From the NCBI RefSeq assembly GCF_036850765.1, contig NC_089491.1, positions 186,723,520 through 186,787,519 on the forward strand: a stretch of DNA of 64,000 nucleotides, given 5' to 3'. The stretch comes from Saccopteryx bilineata (lineage: Eukaryota; Chordata; Mammalia; Chiroptera; Emballonuridae). Position 1 is the stretch's first letter. Every line of letters starts with the position of its first letter. The notes under the pieces are model-generated. The model worked only from the letters and a program-made list of their open reading frames with translations. It made no database searches and had not been told where the DNA came from. The translations under genes and the position numbers were made by a program. Of the stretch, positions 46,531 through 55,956 are shown in pieces.

Positions 46531-47994
46531 TATGCTTCATAATTTGAGCTCTTTCCCTTCTTTTCTACACACCCTGCTCATGGTCTTTGTCTTGTTCCCC
46601 TCCCTTTACTCATTCTTTCTCAAAACTTTGGCTTTTCTCTCCCCCTGCCTGGGCTTCTCCAGGGCAAGCCGACAGCCAGGGCTGTCTATGTGCCATCACT
46701 TTGGGGCTGGCTCTTTTGAGGTTTCTCTCCTTCCTCCAGTGGCTCTCAGTGGGCACTCACCATGCAGCGGCAGGAAGTGGGGCCTCCCAACTGTCTGCTC
46801 AGCACTTCTGGGAGAGCCCACAGATGTCTCAGAGGCTGCAAGAAAGAGCCATTAATCCCAGCACGATTTACAAAAGGGAATTTAGAATCCCTGAAAAGTT
46901 TGCAATCCAGAAGTGAGGGTCTCTCCAGCAGCACCGAGAGCAGGGCCCCACACCAGTATAGCACTGCAGGGCCCCACACCAGTATAGCACCAGTAGCTGG
47001 TAAGTGACAGCATGAGTGATTCTGTTGCAAATAACACTGCCCCCCTTGAGAACAAAGGTCAGAGAAATAATTTTCTTTTTTAGGATACACTCCACATGGA
47101 AAGACAGTACAACAATACTGTGCATGTAAAATACATTTCTCTTGGAATCCTTTTGCTGAAAGCATTTCCTCCTTATTTCAGTCTCCTGAAGTAGCTCCTA
47201 AAAGAACCCTGATGAACATTCGGGATGGAGTGGCTGGTGAGGGAGCGGAGGCTGCCTGTGGTGACTCAGATGTGCTTGGAGGGCCCACCCTTCCTGCATT
47301 CTGTCATTTTTTCCACTCACTCCCACTGCTCCTCCTCTTCATGACCCCATCTTCTTCGATCTCCCTGAGAATAAACCTGAGAAGCACCTGCCAATCAGAA
47401 CTCCAGTCCCCACCCTCCAGGACACATTCCACTACTCAAGCAGTGAATGTTAAAGTGAATGTGATGCATTTATGTATTCTTACCAGCAGTGTAGTCCTGA
47501 TTCCTTCCTGCGGGGCACTCCATTTGCTTCTGTGGCATCACCAGCATTCAAGGACATGCCCAATCTGCCCCACCAAACGCCAGCTGCTCAAGAACCTGGA
47601 CTGCATTTCATTCACCTCCATAACCCTGGTACCAGCCAACATATCTAATTCACAGTCAGTGCATCTTTTTTTAATTTTGTTTTATGACACAAATAAAACA
47701 TGCCCGAGGTAGGCTTCCATGTTTATTGGCAGAATAAATCACCACAGAGAAAATGTACACAGCCTCCAAAGCAATTAAAGAAATGCAAATTCTAGAAAAT
47801 GGGAAATGCTCTAATACATGTATTAAATGAAGATAAATCAATAAAAATGGCAAAATGCTGTGCGGGAGTAATCATAGAAAAGTATGTGCTTATACAGTAT
47901 TGGAGGGATACTGTCATTTGGTTCAAGACTTTTCGAACTCCACCTGGCAACATCTAACCAGAAGTGTAAAAACCCTTTAATGCGGGCATCTTAA
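46531..47994. other. Unassigned non-coding sequence
   Basis: Intergenic. A 23-base direct repeat, CAGGGCCCCACACCAGTATAGCA, occurs at about 46941 and 46969. Frames up to 166 codons (47212-47712) have no recognisable domain. Confidence 0.35.
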
Positions 47995-48520
47995 TGCTGC
48001 TCTTCTGTTCTTTATTCTGGAGTCACTATCACTATTCCAGCCCCCATCCTAATAAGGCCTCCTCATTTCACATCTGGTTTATTGAAATAGTCACCTAACC
48101 AGTCTTCCCATCCATCTTTCACACATCCAGTTAACCTCCCCCCAAACCTTGCTGTTAGCAAGTCTCTCTCCCATTCAAAATGTTCAGTGCATCCTCCGCA
48201 CACATTGTATAAACATACCACAGTACTTCAGACATTGCCCCTTTGATAAGCATTTAAAAATTGCCACTATTATTAACAGTACTGTCCATAATGCAAATGT
48301 TCTAGTTTGGTATGTAAGGCCATCTGTACTCTATCATCATTTAGTTTTCTGTGAGTTCCATCACATTCCACGTAAGTCCTTTGTATCCTCTCAGCTGACC
48401 TCATGTCCCAGCCTCGGTTCCTTCTCCTCACTGCCTAGGGTCTCACCAAGAATCAGCCCCACACCTACTTCCTCCACTGACTGCTCAGGGCTTGTTCTTG
48501 CCTCAGGTTTCAGTTGACAC
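47995..48520 (+). repeat. LINE-2 fragment
   Basis: The pyrimidine-rich passage has the L2 3' wording: TCACTATCACTATTCCAGCCCCCATCC, then CACCTAACCAGTCTTCCCATCC, and AAATGTTCAGTGCATCCTCCG. Diverged and inactive. Confidence 0.6.
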
Positions 48521-48946
48521 TCACTATCAATTTTTTTTTAACCTTAAAATGTTTTTATTTTAGTAATTTTGTCATGCTAAGCACTTTTGTATACACTGCA
48601 CAGTTCAGTACGTTAAAAAGCAATCTTTTTCTTTCTTTTTTTTTTATACATCTTCTTAAAGTTATCTGTGTGCAGAAATAAGGTCTCCAAGTCCTGGGTG
48701 GAAGGGAGATCCCTGAAGCATCTAGCCCAGGTTCTCACAAGACTCAATAAACATTTGCTGACTCTCATCTAACCCAAAATGTGTTAAATGTTACATAGTA
48801 TGTTTACAAATGTTTAAAATAACTTCCAACGCTAGGTTTTATTCAAATGAAAACTACTTGTTGTGAAAAAGAACAATAATGCAAAGAGGTGCTTTAAAAA
48901 GTATAAAAGTTACCTAAAATCTCAGGTTCTCCAGTTCTTTTTAAAT

Positions 48947-49293
48947 TATTTTTTTTATTTATTTATTTTAGAGGGACAGAGAGAGAGTCAGATAGAGGGA
49001 TAGAGAGGGACAGACAGACAAGAACGGAGAGAGATGAGAAGCATCAATCATCAGTTTTTTGTTGCAAAACCATAGTTGTTCATTGATTGCTTTCTCATAT
49101 GTGCCTTGACCGCGGGCCTTCAGCAGACTGAGTAGCCCCCCACTTGAGCCCGTGACCTTGGGTACAAGCTGGTGAGCTTTTTTGCTCAAGCCAGATGAGC
49201 CCATGCTCAAGCTGGTTATCCTGGGGTCTCGAACCTGGGTCCTTCCGCATCCCAGTCTGACATTCTATCCACTGTGCCACCGCCTGGCCAGGC
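48947..49293 (-). mobile_element. tRNA-derived SINE with TTGAGC modules, reverse
   Basis: Reverse orientation: A/T tail at 48947-48970, GA-rich stretch, then modules (GCTCAAGCCAGATGAGCCC, CTCAAGCTGGTTATCC) and the tRNA-like head ending CCACCGCCTGGCCAGGC. The 19 bp TSD TCTCCAGTTCTTTTTAAAT is perfect at 48928-48946 and 49294-49312. Confidence 0.88.
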
Positions 49294-49312
49294 TCTCCAG
49301 TTCTTTTTAAAT

Positions 49313-49829
49313 GAAAGCATATTCATTACCAAAAGGTCACAGATTGTGAAGTCACTCACACACAGGAGTGGTTCACATCTTCTTCAAGGTGGGTGACAGG
49401 TGGAACAGAGAAAACAGCGTGACAGTTGTTGGGTGCTTGGCAAAGACCTGTGTGTGCACAGACTGGACTAAGGTGCCATGGCACAGCCTGGCATGCCTCT
49501 GCTCCAGAAGTGAAGATGCAGAACAAGAGTAACCACCTACCACCCTCTATCTGTAATTTCGGGAAACTGCTGCTGCTGCCTTTCTTCACTGACTCTTTCT
49601 TTATAAGTGCTGCTTGCTGCACATGATGGAGAAAGTAGCAAAATGGGGTAGAGATGAAGAAAAACATCATTCAGAGATAACCGCTAATAATCTTTCAGAG
49701 AATTTTCCAAATACTACACATGCAGGCACATACACACACACGCACCCCACACCTGGGCTCACACCACGTTACATGAGAAGCTGTGTGGGTCAAGATTACA
49801 GGTGTGGCAGCTGGAGCCTGATTCATGTT
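49313..49829. other. Unassigned non-coding sequence
   Basis: Intergenic; nothing recognised beyond short frames. Confidence 0.35.
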
Positions 49830-50030
49830 TGAAACTGGGCCCTCTGGAACCTTACCAAAGTGCTCTCTGCATACATTTTCTCACCTGTGTAATTGGAATG
49901 ATAGTAGTAATATTGCCTAATAGGGTTGGTATGGGCTTCAATGAGGTGAAATGTAGAAAGTGTTCCCAATAGTGTGAGCACACATAGAAAGAATTGTGTA
50001 AGCAGTAGGTATCATAATTAGTTCACCATC
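49830..50030 (-). repeat. MIR remnant, reverse
   Basis: The + strand reads TTTTCTCACCTGTGTAATTGGAATGATAG, then CCTAATAGGGTTGGTATGGG and ATGAGGTGAAATGTAGAAAG, which is the MIR 3' half in this orientation. Confidence 0.6.
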
Positions 50031-50172
50031 TTACCTTTTAACTTAGCATTTTATCATGACCGTGGTGTCAAATATTATTTGAAGATATTTTAATGATTAT
50101 ATGATATGGTGTGGGTAGCCTACCTGATAATACTTAACATATTATCATCACTACATTTGTGTATGTTTCTGT

Positions 50173-50173
<1 letters not shown>

Positions 50174-50207
<34 letters not shown>
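50174..50207. repeat. (GT)n microsatellite at a SINE tail
   Basis: GT dinucleotide run directly beside the GA-rich end of the reverse SINE that follows. Confidence 0.95.
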
Positions 50208-50210
<3 letters not shown>

Positions 50211-50547
50211 ACAGAGCTAGAGAGAGATACAGAGAGAAGGACAGACAGGAATGGAGAGAGATGAGAAGCATCAATTCTTTGTTGTGGTTCTTTAGTTGTT
50301 CATTGATTGCTTTCTCACATATGCCTTGACCAGGGAGCTACAGCAGAGCAAGTGACCCTTTGCTCAAGCCAGCAACCTTTGGCTCAAGCCATGACCATGG
50401 GGTCATGTCTATGACTCCATGTTCAAGCCAGCGACCCCACACTCAAGCTGGTGAGCCCGCGCTCAAGCGAGCAACCTTGAGGTTTTGAACCTGAGTCCTC
50501 TGTGTCCCAGTTCGATGCTCTATCCACTGCGCCACCACCTGGTCAGT
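50208..50547 (-). mobile_element. tRNA-derived SINE with TTGAGC modules, reverse
   Basis: Same family as 48947-49293. The modules are clearer here: GCTCAAGCCAGCAACC, GCTCAAGCCATGACCATGGG, TTCAAGCCAGCGACC, ACTCAAGCTGGTGAGCC, GCTCAAGCGAGCAACC. The head on the + strand ends CCACTGCGCCACCACCTGGTCAG. Tail boundary uncertain because of the GT tract. Confidence 0.82.
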
Positions 50548-51500
50548 AACATTTTTAAATATTCTTTGAAAAAAATTATTTTTGATTTCCAAATAATTAA
50601 TATTATTTTCCTAAATATACCATAATCATTATTTTCTCCTGTGGCTGGACACTTAGGGTGTTTTCATTTAGGGTATTTATCACTATTGTAAAAAATACCG
50701 TGATGATATACTTAAAACTTTGGTCACATCCCTGGTTACTTTCTTAGAAAACAAACTGCTACCCAGAAATAACATACCAAGTTTACTCTCATCAGTCTGT
50801 GTAAGAATGGCTCTAACTGTGCCCTTGATAGCATTTTAGTATTATCTCTTTTTCTGTTTGGAAAAAGAGAATTTTTTAAATTCTATTCCTATTCAGGAAA
50901 AGGAATTTTTTTAAAATTTTATTTAACCTTGATTTTGTTTACTAGTGTGGCTAAACTTTCATGATTATACTGGTCATGAGTACACGTATTTCTTCATTTG
51001 GGAATATTTTGTTCATGTCCCTAGTCTTCTTGTTTGTTTGTTCGTTTGTTTGCTTGATTTTTTCCCAGTTAAGTTGTAAAGAGGTTTTCTCACATTAATT
51101 GATAAGTGCTCCTTCTATATTAGAAATTTAATTTTTCTGACACATTTTATTTTTCCAGTTTACTTTATGGCTTACGATTTTCACGTACTCATTGATTTAG
51201 CGTGTTTGAGTGTCTGCTGTGTGCCAGACACTGTTGTAGGCACTGGGGACTCAGTAGGAAGCAAAGCCTGTTAAGATCTCAATCCTTGCAAAGCTTACAT
51301 TTTAGTGGGAGCTTCCTTCTGAGAGTATAATATCAATGGACAGAACCATCTGGTTTCTGGAATGCCTGTTCTATAGTTTGATATAGACAATTACTTAAAC
51401 ATAATTGGCCTATTAATGCCATCTTCCTTTCAGAAAACAATTGTACCCACATGAATATGGAGGAAGAGAAACTTTAGAACTTAGCCTAGAAGAGAAATTT

Positions 51501-51868
51501 TTTTTTTCTTTCATTTTTCTGAAGCTGGAAACAGGGAGAGACAGTCAGACAGACTCCCGCATGCGCCCGACCGGGATCCACCCGGCACGCCCACCAGGGG
51601 CGACGCTCTGCTCACCAGGGCATCGCCATGTTGCGACCAGAGCCACTCTAGCGCCTGAGGCAGAGGCAAAGGAGCCATCCCCAGCGCCCGGGCCATCTTT
51701 GCTCCAATGGAGCCTTGGCTGCGGGAGGGGAAGAGAGAGACAGAGAGGAAGGAGAGAGGGAGAGGTGGAGAAGCAGATGGGCGCTTCTCCTGTGTGCCCT
51801 GGCCGGGAATCGAACCCGGGTCCTCCGCACGCTAGGCCGACGCTCTACCGCTGAGCCAACAGGCCAGG
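51501..51868 (-). mobile_element. Young Rhin-1-like SINE
   Basis: Reverse orientation, with T-rich tail at 51496-51510, the GC-rich body (GCATGCGCCCGACCGGGATCC, CACCAGGGCATCGCC) and an intact-looking head (GGGAATCGAACCCGGGTCC, with CGCTGAGCCAAC). The 17 bp TSD GCCTAGAAGAGAAATTT is perfect at 51484-51500 and 51869-51885. Low decay of CpGs makes it the youngest SINE in the window. Confidence 0.92.
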
Positions 51869-52109
51869 GCCTAGAAGAGAAATTTGATAGTATCTCCAAA
51901 CAAGTATCACTAAAAGGACACCCTTGGACTTTCACATGGGACTTGCCCGAGGAGGCAAGAGCACATTCAGTGGCTATTTCCTTTTATTCCTTCTACAAAG
52001 GTGCCTCTAAAACTTGACAATCACTTATATGCCTTGCAGTCTGGGGCTGAAGAAAGAGGAAGTACAGTGGAAAGATTGATGGGAATAAAGAACTTTGGGA
52101 TCCTAGCTT

Positions 52110-52463
52110 AGTCAGTTCCGGCTGCTATAACAAAGTACCATGAACTGGGTGATTTATACACAACAGAAATTTATTCCTCACTCTTTTGGAGGCTGTAAGT
52201 CCAAGATAAAGGTGCCAACATAATCAGGTCCTGGTGAGCAAGCACCCTCTTCTGGGCTGCAGACTGCGGACCTCTCCTTGTATCCTCACATTATGAAATG
52301 AGATGGAATTAGCTCTCTGGAGTCTTCATAAGAGGGCATTAATCTCATTCACGAAGGCGCCACTCAAATACCTCCCAAAGACCCACCTCCAAACACCATC
52401 ACATTGCAGATTAGATTTCAACATGTGAATCTGGGGGGACACAAACATTCAGTCCATAACAGG
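52110..52463 (-). repeat. MaLR (MST/MLT1-type) LTR, reverse
   Basis: The + strand reads GTCAGTTCCGGCTGCTATAACAAAGTACC, GGGTGATTTATACACAACAG, then TCAGGTCCTGGTGAGCAAGC and AACATTCAGTCCATAACA at the end. This is the reverse of a MaLR LTR. Ancient and inactive. Confidence 0.75.
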
Positions 52464-52845
52464 TCCCATAAGGGGAAGGGACTGTGCCAGGAGTGACTTT
52501 ATGGAATGGCTGATGCAACAAAGCCAATTTCACAAGAGATTCCGTTCTATAAGTTGAGGCTTCGGAGAGCATGGTATCTGCAAAAGGAACAAAACTGCCT
52601 CTTCAGCAAACTGTGTGCACATGCGACTCGAGGACCAGGTGAATGACTGCTCTCAAACCTCAGTGTTTGGAAACAGCTCCAGGAAAAAGGACAAGAGAGC
52701 CCTGAATTGACTGAGATTGTTCTTCTGGCAGAAGAAGAAAAGGGACTCTAAATAGAATTGAAAGGAGTTACAGAAAAATAAAGTTTTATTTCTTACACGT
52801 CTGAAAGATCTCACTGTGTTTTTAAGAAGAATTACACACAAAAAC
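52464..52845. other. Unassigned non-coding sequence
   Basis: Nothing recognised. Confidence 0.3.
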
Positions 52846-52856
52846 AGAGATCACCA

Positions 52857-52902
52857 GCCCTGGCTGGATAGCTCAGTTGGTTATGGCATCATCCCAAAGT
52901 GA
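52857..52902 (+). mobile_element. Tail-less SINE head with TSD
   Basis: Only the first 46 bases of the short bat SINE are present (GCCCTGGCTGGATAGCTCAG, then TTGGTTATGG). There is no body and no poly(A). An 11 bp perfect repeat, AGAGATCACCA, flanks it at 52846-52856 and 52903-52913. It looks like insertion of a truncated SINE or tRNA-half-like RNA. Confidence 0.75.
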
Positions 52903-52913
52903 AGAGATCACCA

Positions 52914-53409
52914 TTTAAACGCTTAAAAAGAAATTCTCACAATTCTTATGAAAAAACTGAAAAATGCAAATGGAAGATTCCTCTAAATTAGCATAACTTT
53001 AAGTTAGCTTGTATAAACACAGTTTGGAAAACATTATACATTCCAATATTTTCAAAGTGGAGGTCATTGATTCCTTCTTCACACATGGGCCACTCCTGAG
53101 TAACACTTACATAGATATCCCTATAGAGCCAGAATAAACATAACCAACTCCAACTGTTGTCCAGCACAGATGACCAAGTACTTCTCATGACAACGGGACC
53201 ACTAGATGGTCTTCCTCAGAAGATTCCTCCTTCATCTCCTCCCTTGCACGGTATATGCTCAACTTTGCATGCCCTTTTGGCCCCTTCCCTCCACCTTTTA
53301 TCAGAAGCTGGCCTCCATTGCTCTCAGCTTCCTTCTCACTGAAGTGGAGGTGGCTCTGGCTAGAAGGAAGCAAGTAGAAGAAGGGTCTAGAACCCACAGA
53401 ACCTAGATG
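52914..53409. other. Unassigned non-coding sequence
   Basis: Intergenic; frames up to 85 codons overlap on both strands without domains. Confidence 0.35.
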
Positions 53410-54290
53410 CAAAAGGCATTCAGGAAAGATGCTCAATAGCACTAACCTTCAGGGAGATACAAATCAAAAGTACAATGAGATAACACTCCACACCCATTAG
53501 ATTGGTTATTCTTTTTCAAAAGAAAGAGGGGGAAAAAAGAAATGGAAAGAAAGGAGCTAGGGAGAGAGGGTTGGAGGGAAGAAAAGAAAAGTAAGAGAGA
53601 GAGAGAAAGGAAAAGGAAAGAAAAGAAGTGTTGGCCAGGATGCAGAGAAAAGGAAAGGATAGCCTTGTGCACTGTTGATGGGGATGTGAAATGGTGGAGC
53701 TGCTGTGGGAAATTATATGGTTGTTCCTCAAAAAATTAAAAATAGAATTACTATATGTTTTATCATTTGTACCTCAGCGTACTTATCCAAAAGAGTTGAG
53801 AACAAGACCTCAAAGAGATCTGCATACCCATGTTCACTGCAACATTATTCACAATAACCAAAAAGTAGGAAGCAGCCCAAGTGTCCATGGACAGATAGAT
53901 TAATGGGTAAGGAAAATGTGGTCCATTCGTACAATGGGATATGATTTAGCCTTAAAAAGGAGTGAAATTCTGACACAGGCTACAGCATGGATGAACTTTG
54001 AGGACATAATGCTCAGTGAAGCAAGATGGTCACAAAAGGACAAATTCGGTATGATTCCATTTATATGAAATACCTGGCATGGTATAATTCCTAGAGACAG
54101 AAAGTGGAATGATGGGTCACAGGATTTGGGGAGGGAGAGGGGAGCTGTTGTTTACTGGGAACAGAATTACAATTTAGCAAGATGAAAAAGTTTTGGGGAT
54201 GGATGGTGGTGATGGCTGCACAGCAATGTGAATGTACCTAATGCCCTGAAATGTGGGCTATAAAAAACTGTGAGTTAAAATGGTGAGAAA
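53410..54290 (+). mobile_element. L1 3' fragment with internal (GA)-rich expansion
   Basis: Old L1 end: GATGCTCAATAGCACTAACC, AGGGAGATACAAATCAAAAG, a purine-rich stretch 53515-53625, TGTTGGCCAGGATGCAGAG, and the later CAAGTGTCCATGGACAGATAG and TGAACTTTGAGGACATAATGC segments. No open frame of significance. Confidence 0.7.
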
Positions 54291-54656
54291 AGGAGCTAGG
54301 AGGTGGGGTGGGGCCATGGGAAAGGACTAGGGGGAGGATGACGGTCCCTCACTCATCGGAACAGAATGGAGTCACCGTGTGGAGAGCACACCCCTTCGGC
54401 AGGGTGGCAGGGCGAGGCGGAGAGTGGGGCGTCTCACGGAGCCCCGCTGGCCTCCCCACCCAGGAGACCTGCGGCCCGAAGCGCCCCCTACTGAGCGCGG
54501 GCACAGCTGGCTGCTTCAGCTCTGCAGGAACTGGGCATCCTGGTCTTCGGAGTCCTTCCGCCGTCCACACCGCAACGCCCAGGGCGGGGCGGGGCGGGAT
54601 GGGGGAGGAGTGGCTATGGGAATGTGTATACACCATAGGCGCCCTTACTCAGTGTA
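54291..54656. other. CpG-rich flank of the tRNA gene
   Basis: GC- and CpG-rich (for example 54400-54600), unlike its surroundings. Three overlapping frames of 92-123 codons follow from the composition and show no domain. It may be unmethylated promoter-like sequence linked to the tRNA gene or to an unseen promoter. Confidence 0.4.
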
Positions 54657-54662
54657 GTCTCT

Positions 54663-54713
<51 letters not shown>

Positions 54714-54730
54714 GAGCCCACCCAGGGACG
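54657..54730 (+). tRNA. tRNA-Asn (anticodon GTT)
   Basis: A 74-base cloverleaf without an intron. The acceptor stem GTCTCTG pairs with CAGGGAC (54723-54729) with one G-T pair, and the discriminator base is G at 54730. The anticodon stem is TTCGG/CCGAA, the loop is CTGTTAA and the anticodon GTT is at 54691-54693. The T arm has GGTTCGAGCC. The internal A and B boxes match the Pol III consensus. A TTTT terminator follows at 54740-54743. It reads Asn codons AAC and AAT in cytosolic translation. No stem mismatches, no A-tail and no flanking TSD, so it looks like a working gene rather than a tRNA retrocopy. Confidence 0.95.
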
Positions 54731-54739
54731 AGTTGATAG

Positions 54740-54743
54740 TTTT
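54740..54743 (+). terminator. Pol III T-run terminator of tRNA-Asn
   Basis: Four T, ten bases after the tRNA 3' end, sufficient for RNA polymerase III termination in mammals. Confidence 0.8.
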
Positions 54744-55878
54744 CTCGAGGCAGCATTTTAACTGGGTCAGGGGGAGATTTTTGATGGAATCGGAGTATGT
54801 AGCTGCCCGCCCTACCCTGAATCTAAGACGGAGGAAGGGACTACAGCCGCCCTTCTCTGCAGCAGCGGCCCGCAGCGCGTAGGCTCTGGACATGCTGTGT
54901 ATCCCAGGGGATTTTGCACACAGGCCCGGGAGGCCTACTCAAGGCTAGGCACCAGCACGGTCAATTTTCCTGGCGGCAGGTGAGTAATTAAATGCCAATG
55001 GTGTCTTTCAGAAACGCTGCAACCACAGAAAGCAAACGTAGCTACTCAGCATAGCCCATTTCCTGCCAAAATGCGTGGGGGCGGGCATGCAGGAGGTAGT
55101 ACCGAGAAACATGGGGAACGAAGGCACCCTAAAAAACTATCTGCTCGCTTAAGCCCTGCTTGCAGCTTTTGTGCCACTACCTCGAACTCAGGCAAAGGCG
55201 GCAACGTTTACTGCAGATTGTGACGTAATTCTAACAGGACACTAAGCTCAGGTAAAAATAATAGGGGTTCCCGTTGACTGGTCTGCGTGGCTTATTTTAA
55301 ACTCTGGTCTCTCGGAAGACATATTTTTCAAGCAGATGATCACATCGACTTCCGCTATACAGATGGTGAACCGCACGATACTGTGATAAACGTGAAAACA
55401 GAATTCATTTCTGCTCGTACTGAGGTCAAGTTACAGTAGGTGCGGTGTCTCTGAGACAAACACACTAGGGATAGAATTTAGAGACCTAAAAGGAAGAGCT
55501 GTCTCACTAGGCTGTCTTTTAGGTAATGCCTTGCAAAGGTTGGCTGGTAATTATCCACTGTTGCCTAGTTAGGAGCCCTAAAGGAGGAGGTACAATTGCC
55601 ACTTAATGGTGGAATTCCTGGCAGAGTAACAGGTAGCCCCCAAAATATCCTCGGGTAGGGGCCTTTCTGATGTTCCTCAAAATTCCAAACTTTCCATTGA
55701 CACTTAAGGATTGTTTTAAGTGTCAAACTGAGTAAATAAATGAAATAAGAAAACAAGGGGGAGGAGATTAAGTCACAAAATTACTTATACACGATTTCAA
55801 TTGAATCTCATTTCAGTTGGCTACTACTGAAGCCAAGGGGATTTGAAAAGTGTATCCGTCCAATTTGAAGGCGATCTA
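54744..55878. other. Unassigned sequence downstream of the tRNA
   Basis: CpG frequency falls off after about 55150. A possible short promoter-like segment GCGGGCATGCAGG lies near 55082. No gene recognised. Confidence 0.35.
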
Positions 55879-55955
55879 CACTGCTCACAAAAATTAGGGG
55901 ATATTTTTATCGCTTCATATTCATTTTGAAATATCCCCTAGTTTTTGTGAGCATT
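55879..55955 (-). mobile_element. Palindromic TA-target MITE, copy 2
   Basis: About 77 bases. The left end CACTGCTCACAAAAATTAGGGG and the right end, inverted, TAATGCTCACAAAAACTAGGGG pair almost perfectly. A central TTTTTATCGCTTCATATTCATTTTG loop-side segment includes the 20-base stretch ATTTCAAAATGAATATGAAG that copy 1 has in forward orientation. TA flanks it (55877-55878, 55955-55956). The transcript would fold into a long hairpin. Confidence 0.75.
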
Positions 55956-55956
55956 A

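Larger units (their letters stand above)
50031..51185 (-). mobile_element. Old L1M fragment, reverse, split by a SINE
   Basis: The T-rich + strand of 50031-50170 and 50548-51185 has the look of antisense L1M ORF2 (for example TGGACACTTAGGGTGTTTTCATTTAGGG and CATGTCCCTAGTCTTCTTG). Heavily diverged. The SINE interrupts it at about 50208-50547. Confidence 0.5.

Noticed and set aside
47212..47712. 166-codon forward frame as a gene
   Set aside because: No domain, no splice or promoter context, and composition like the neighbouring repeat-derived sequence.
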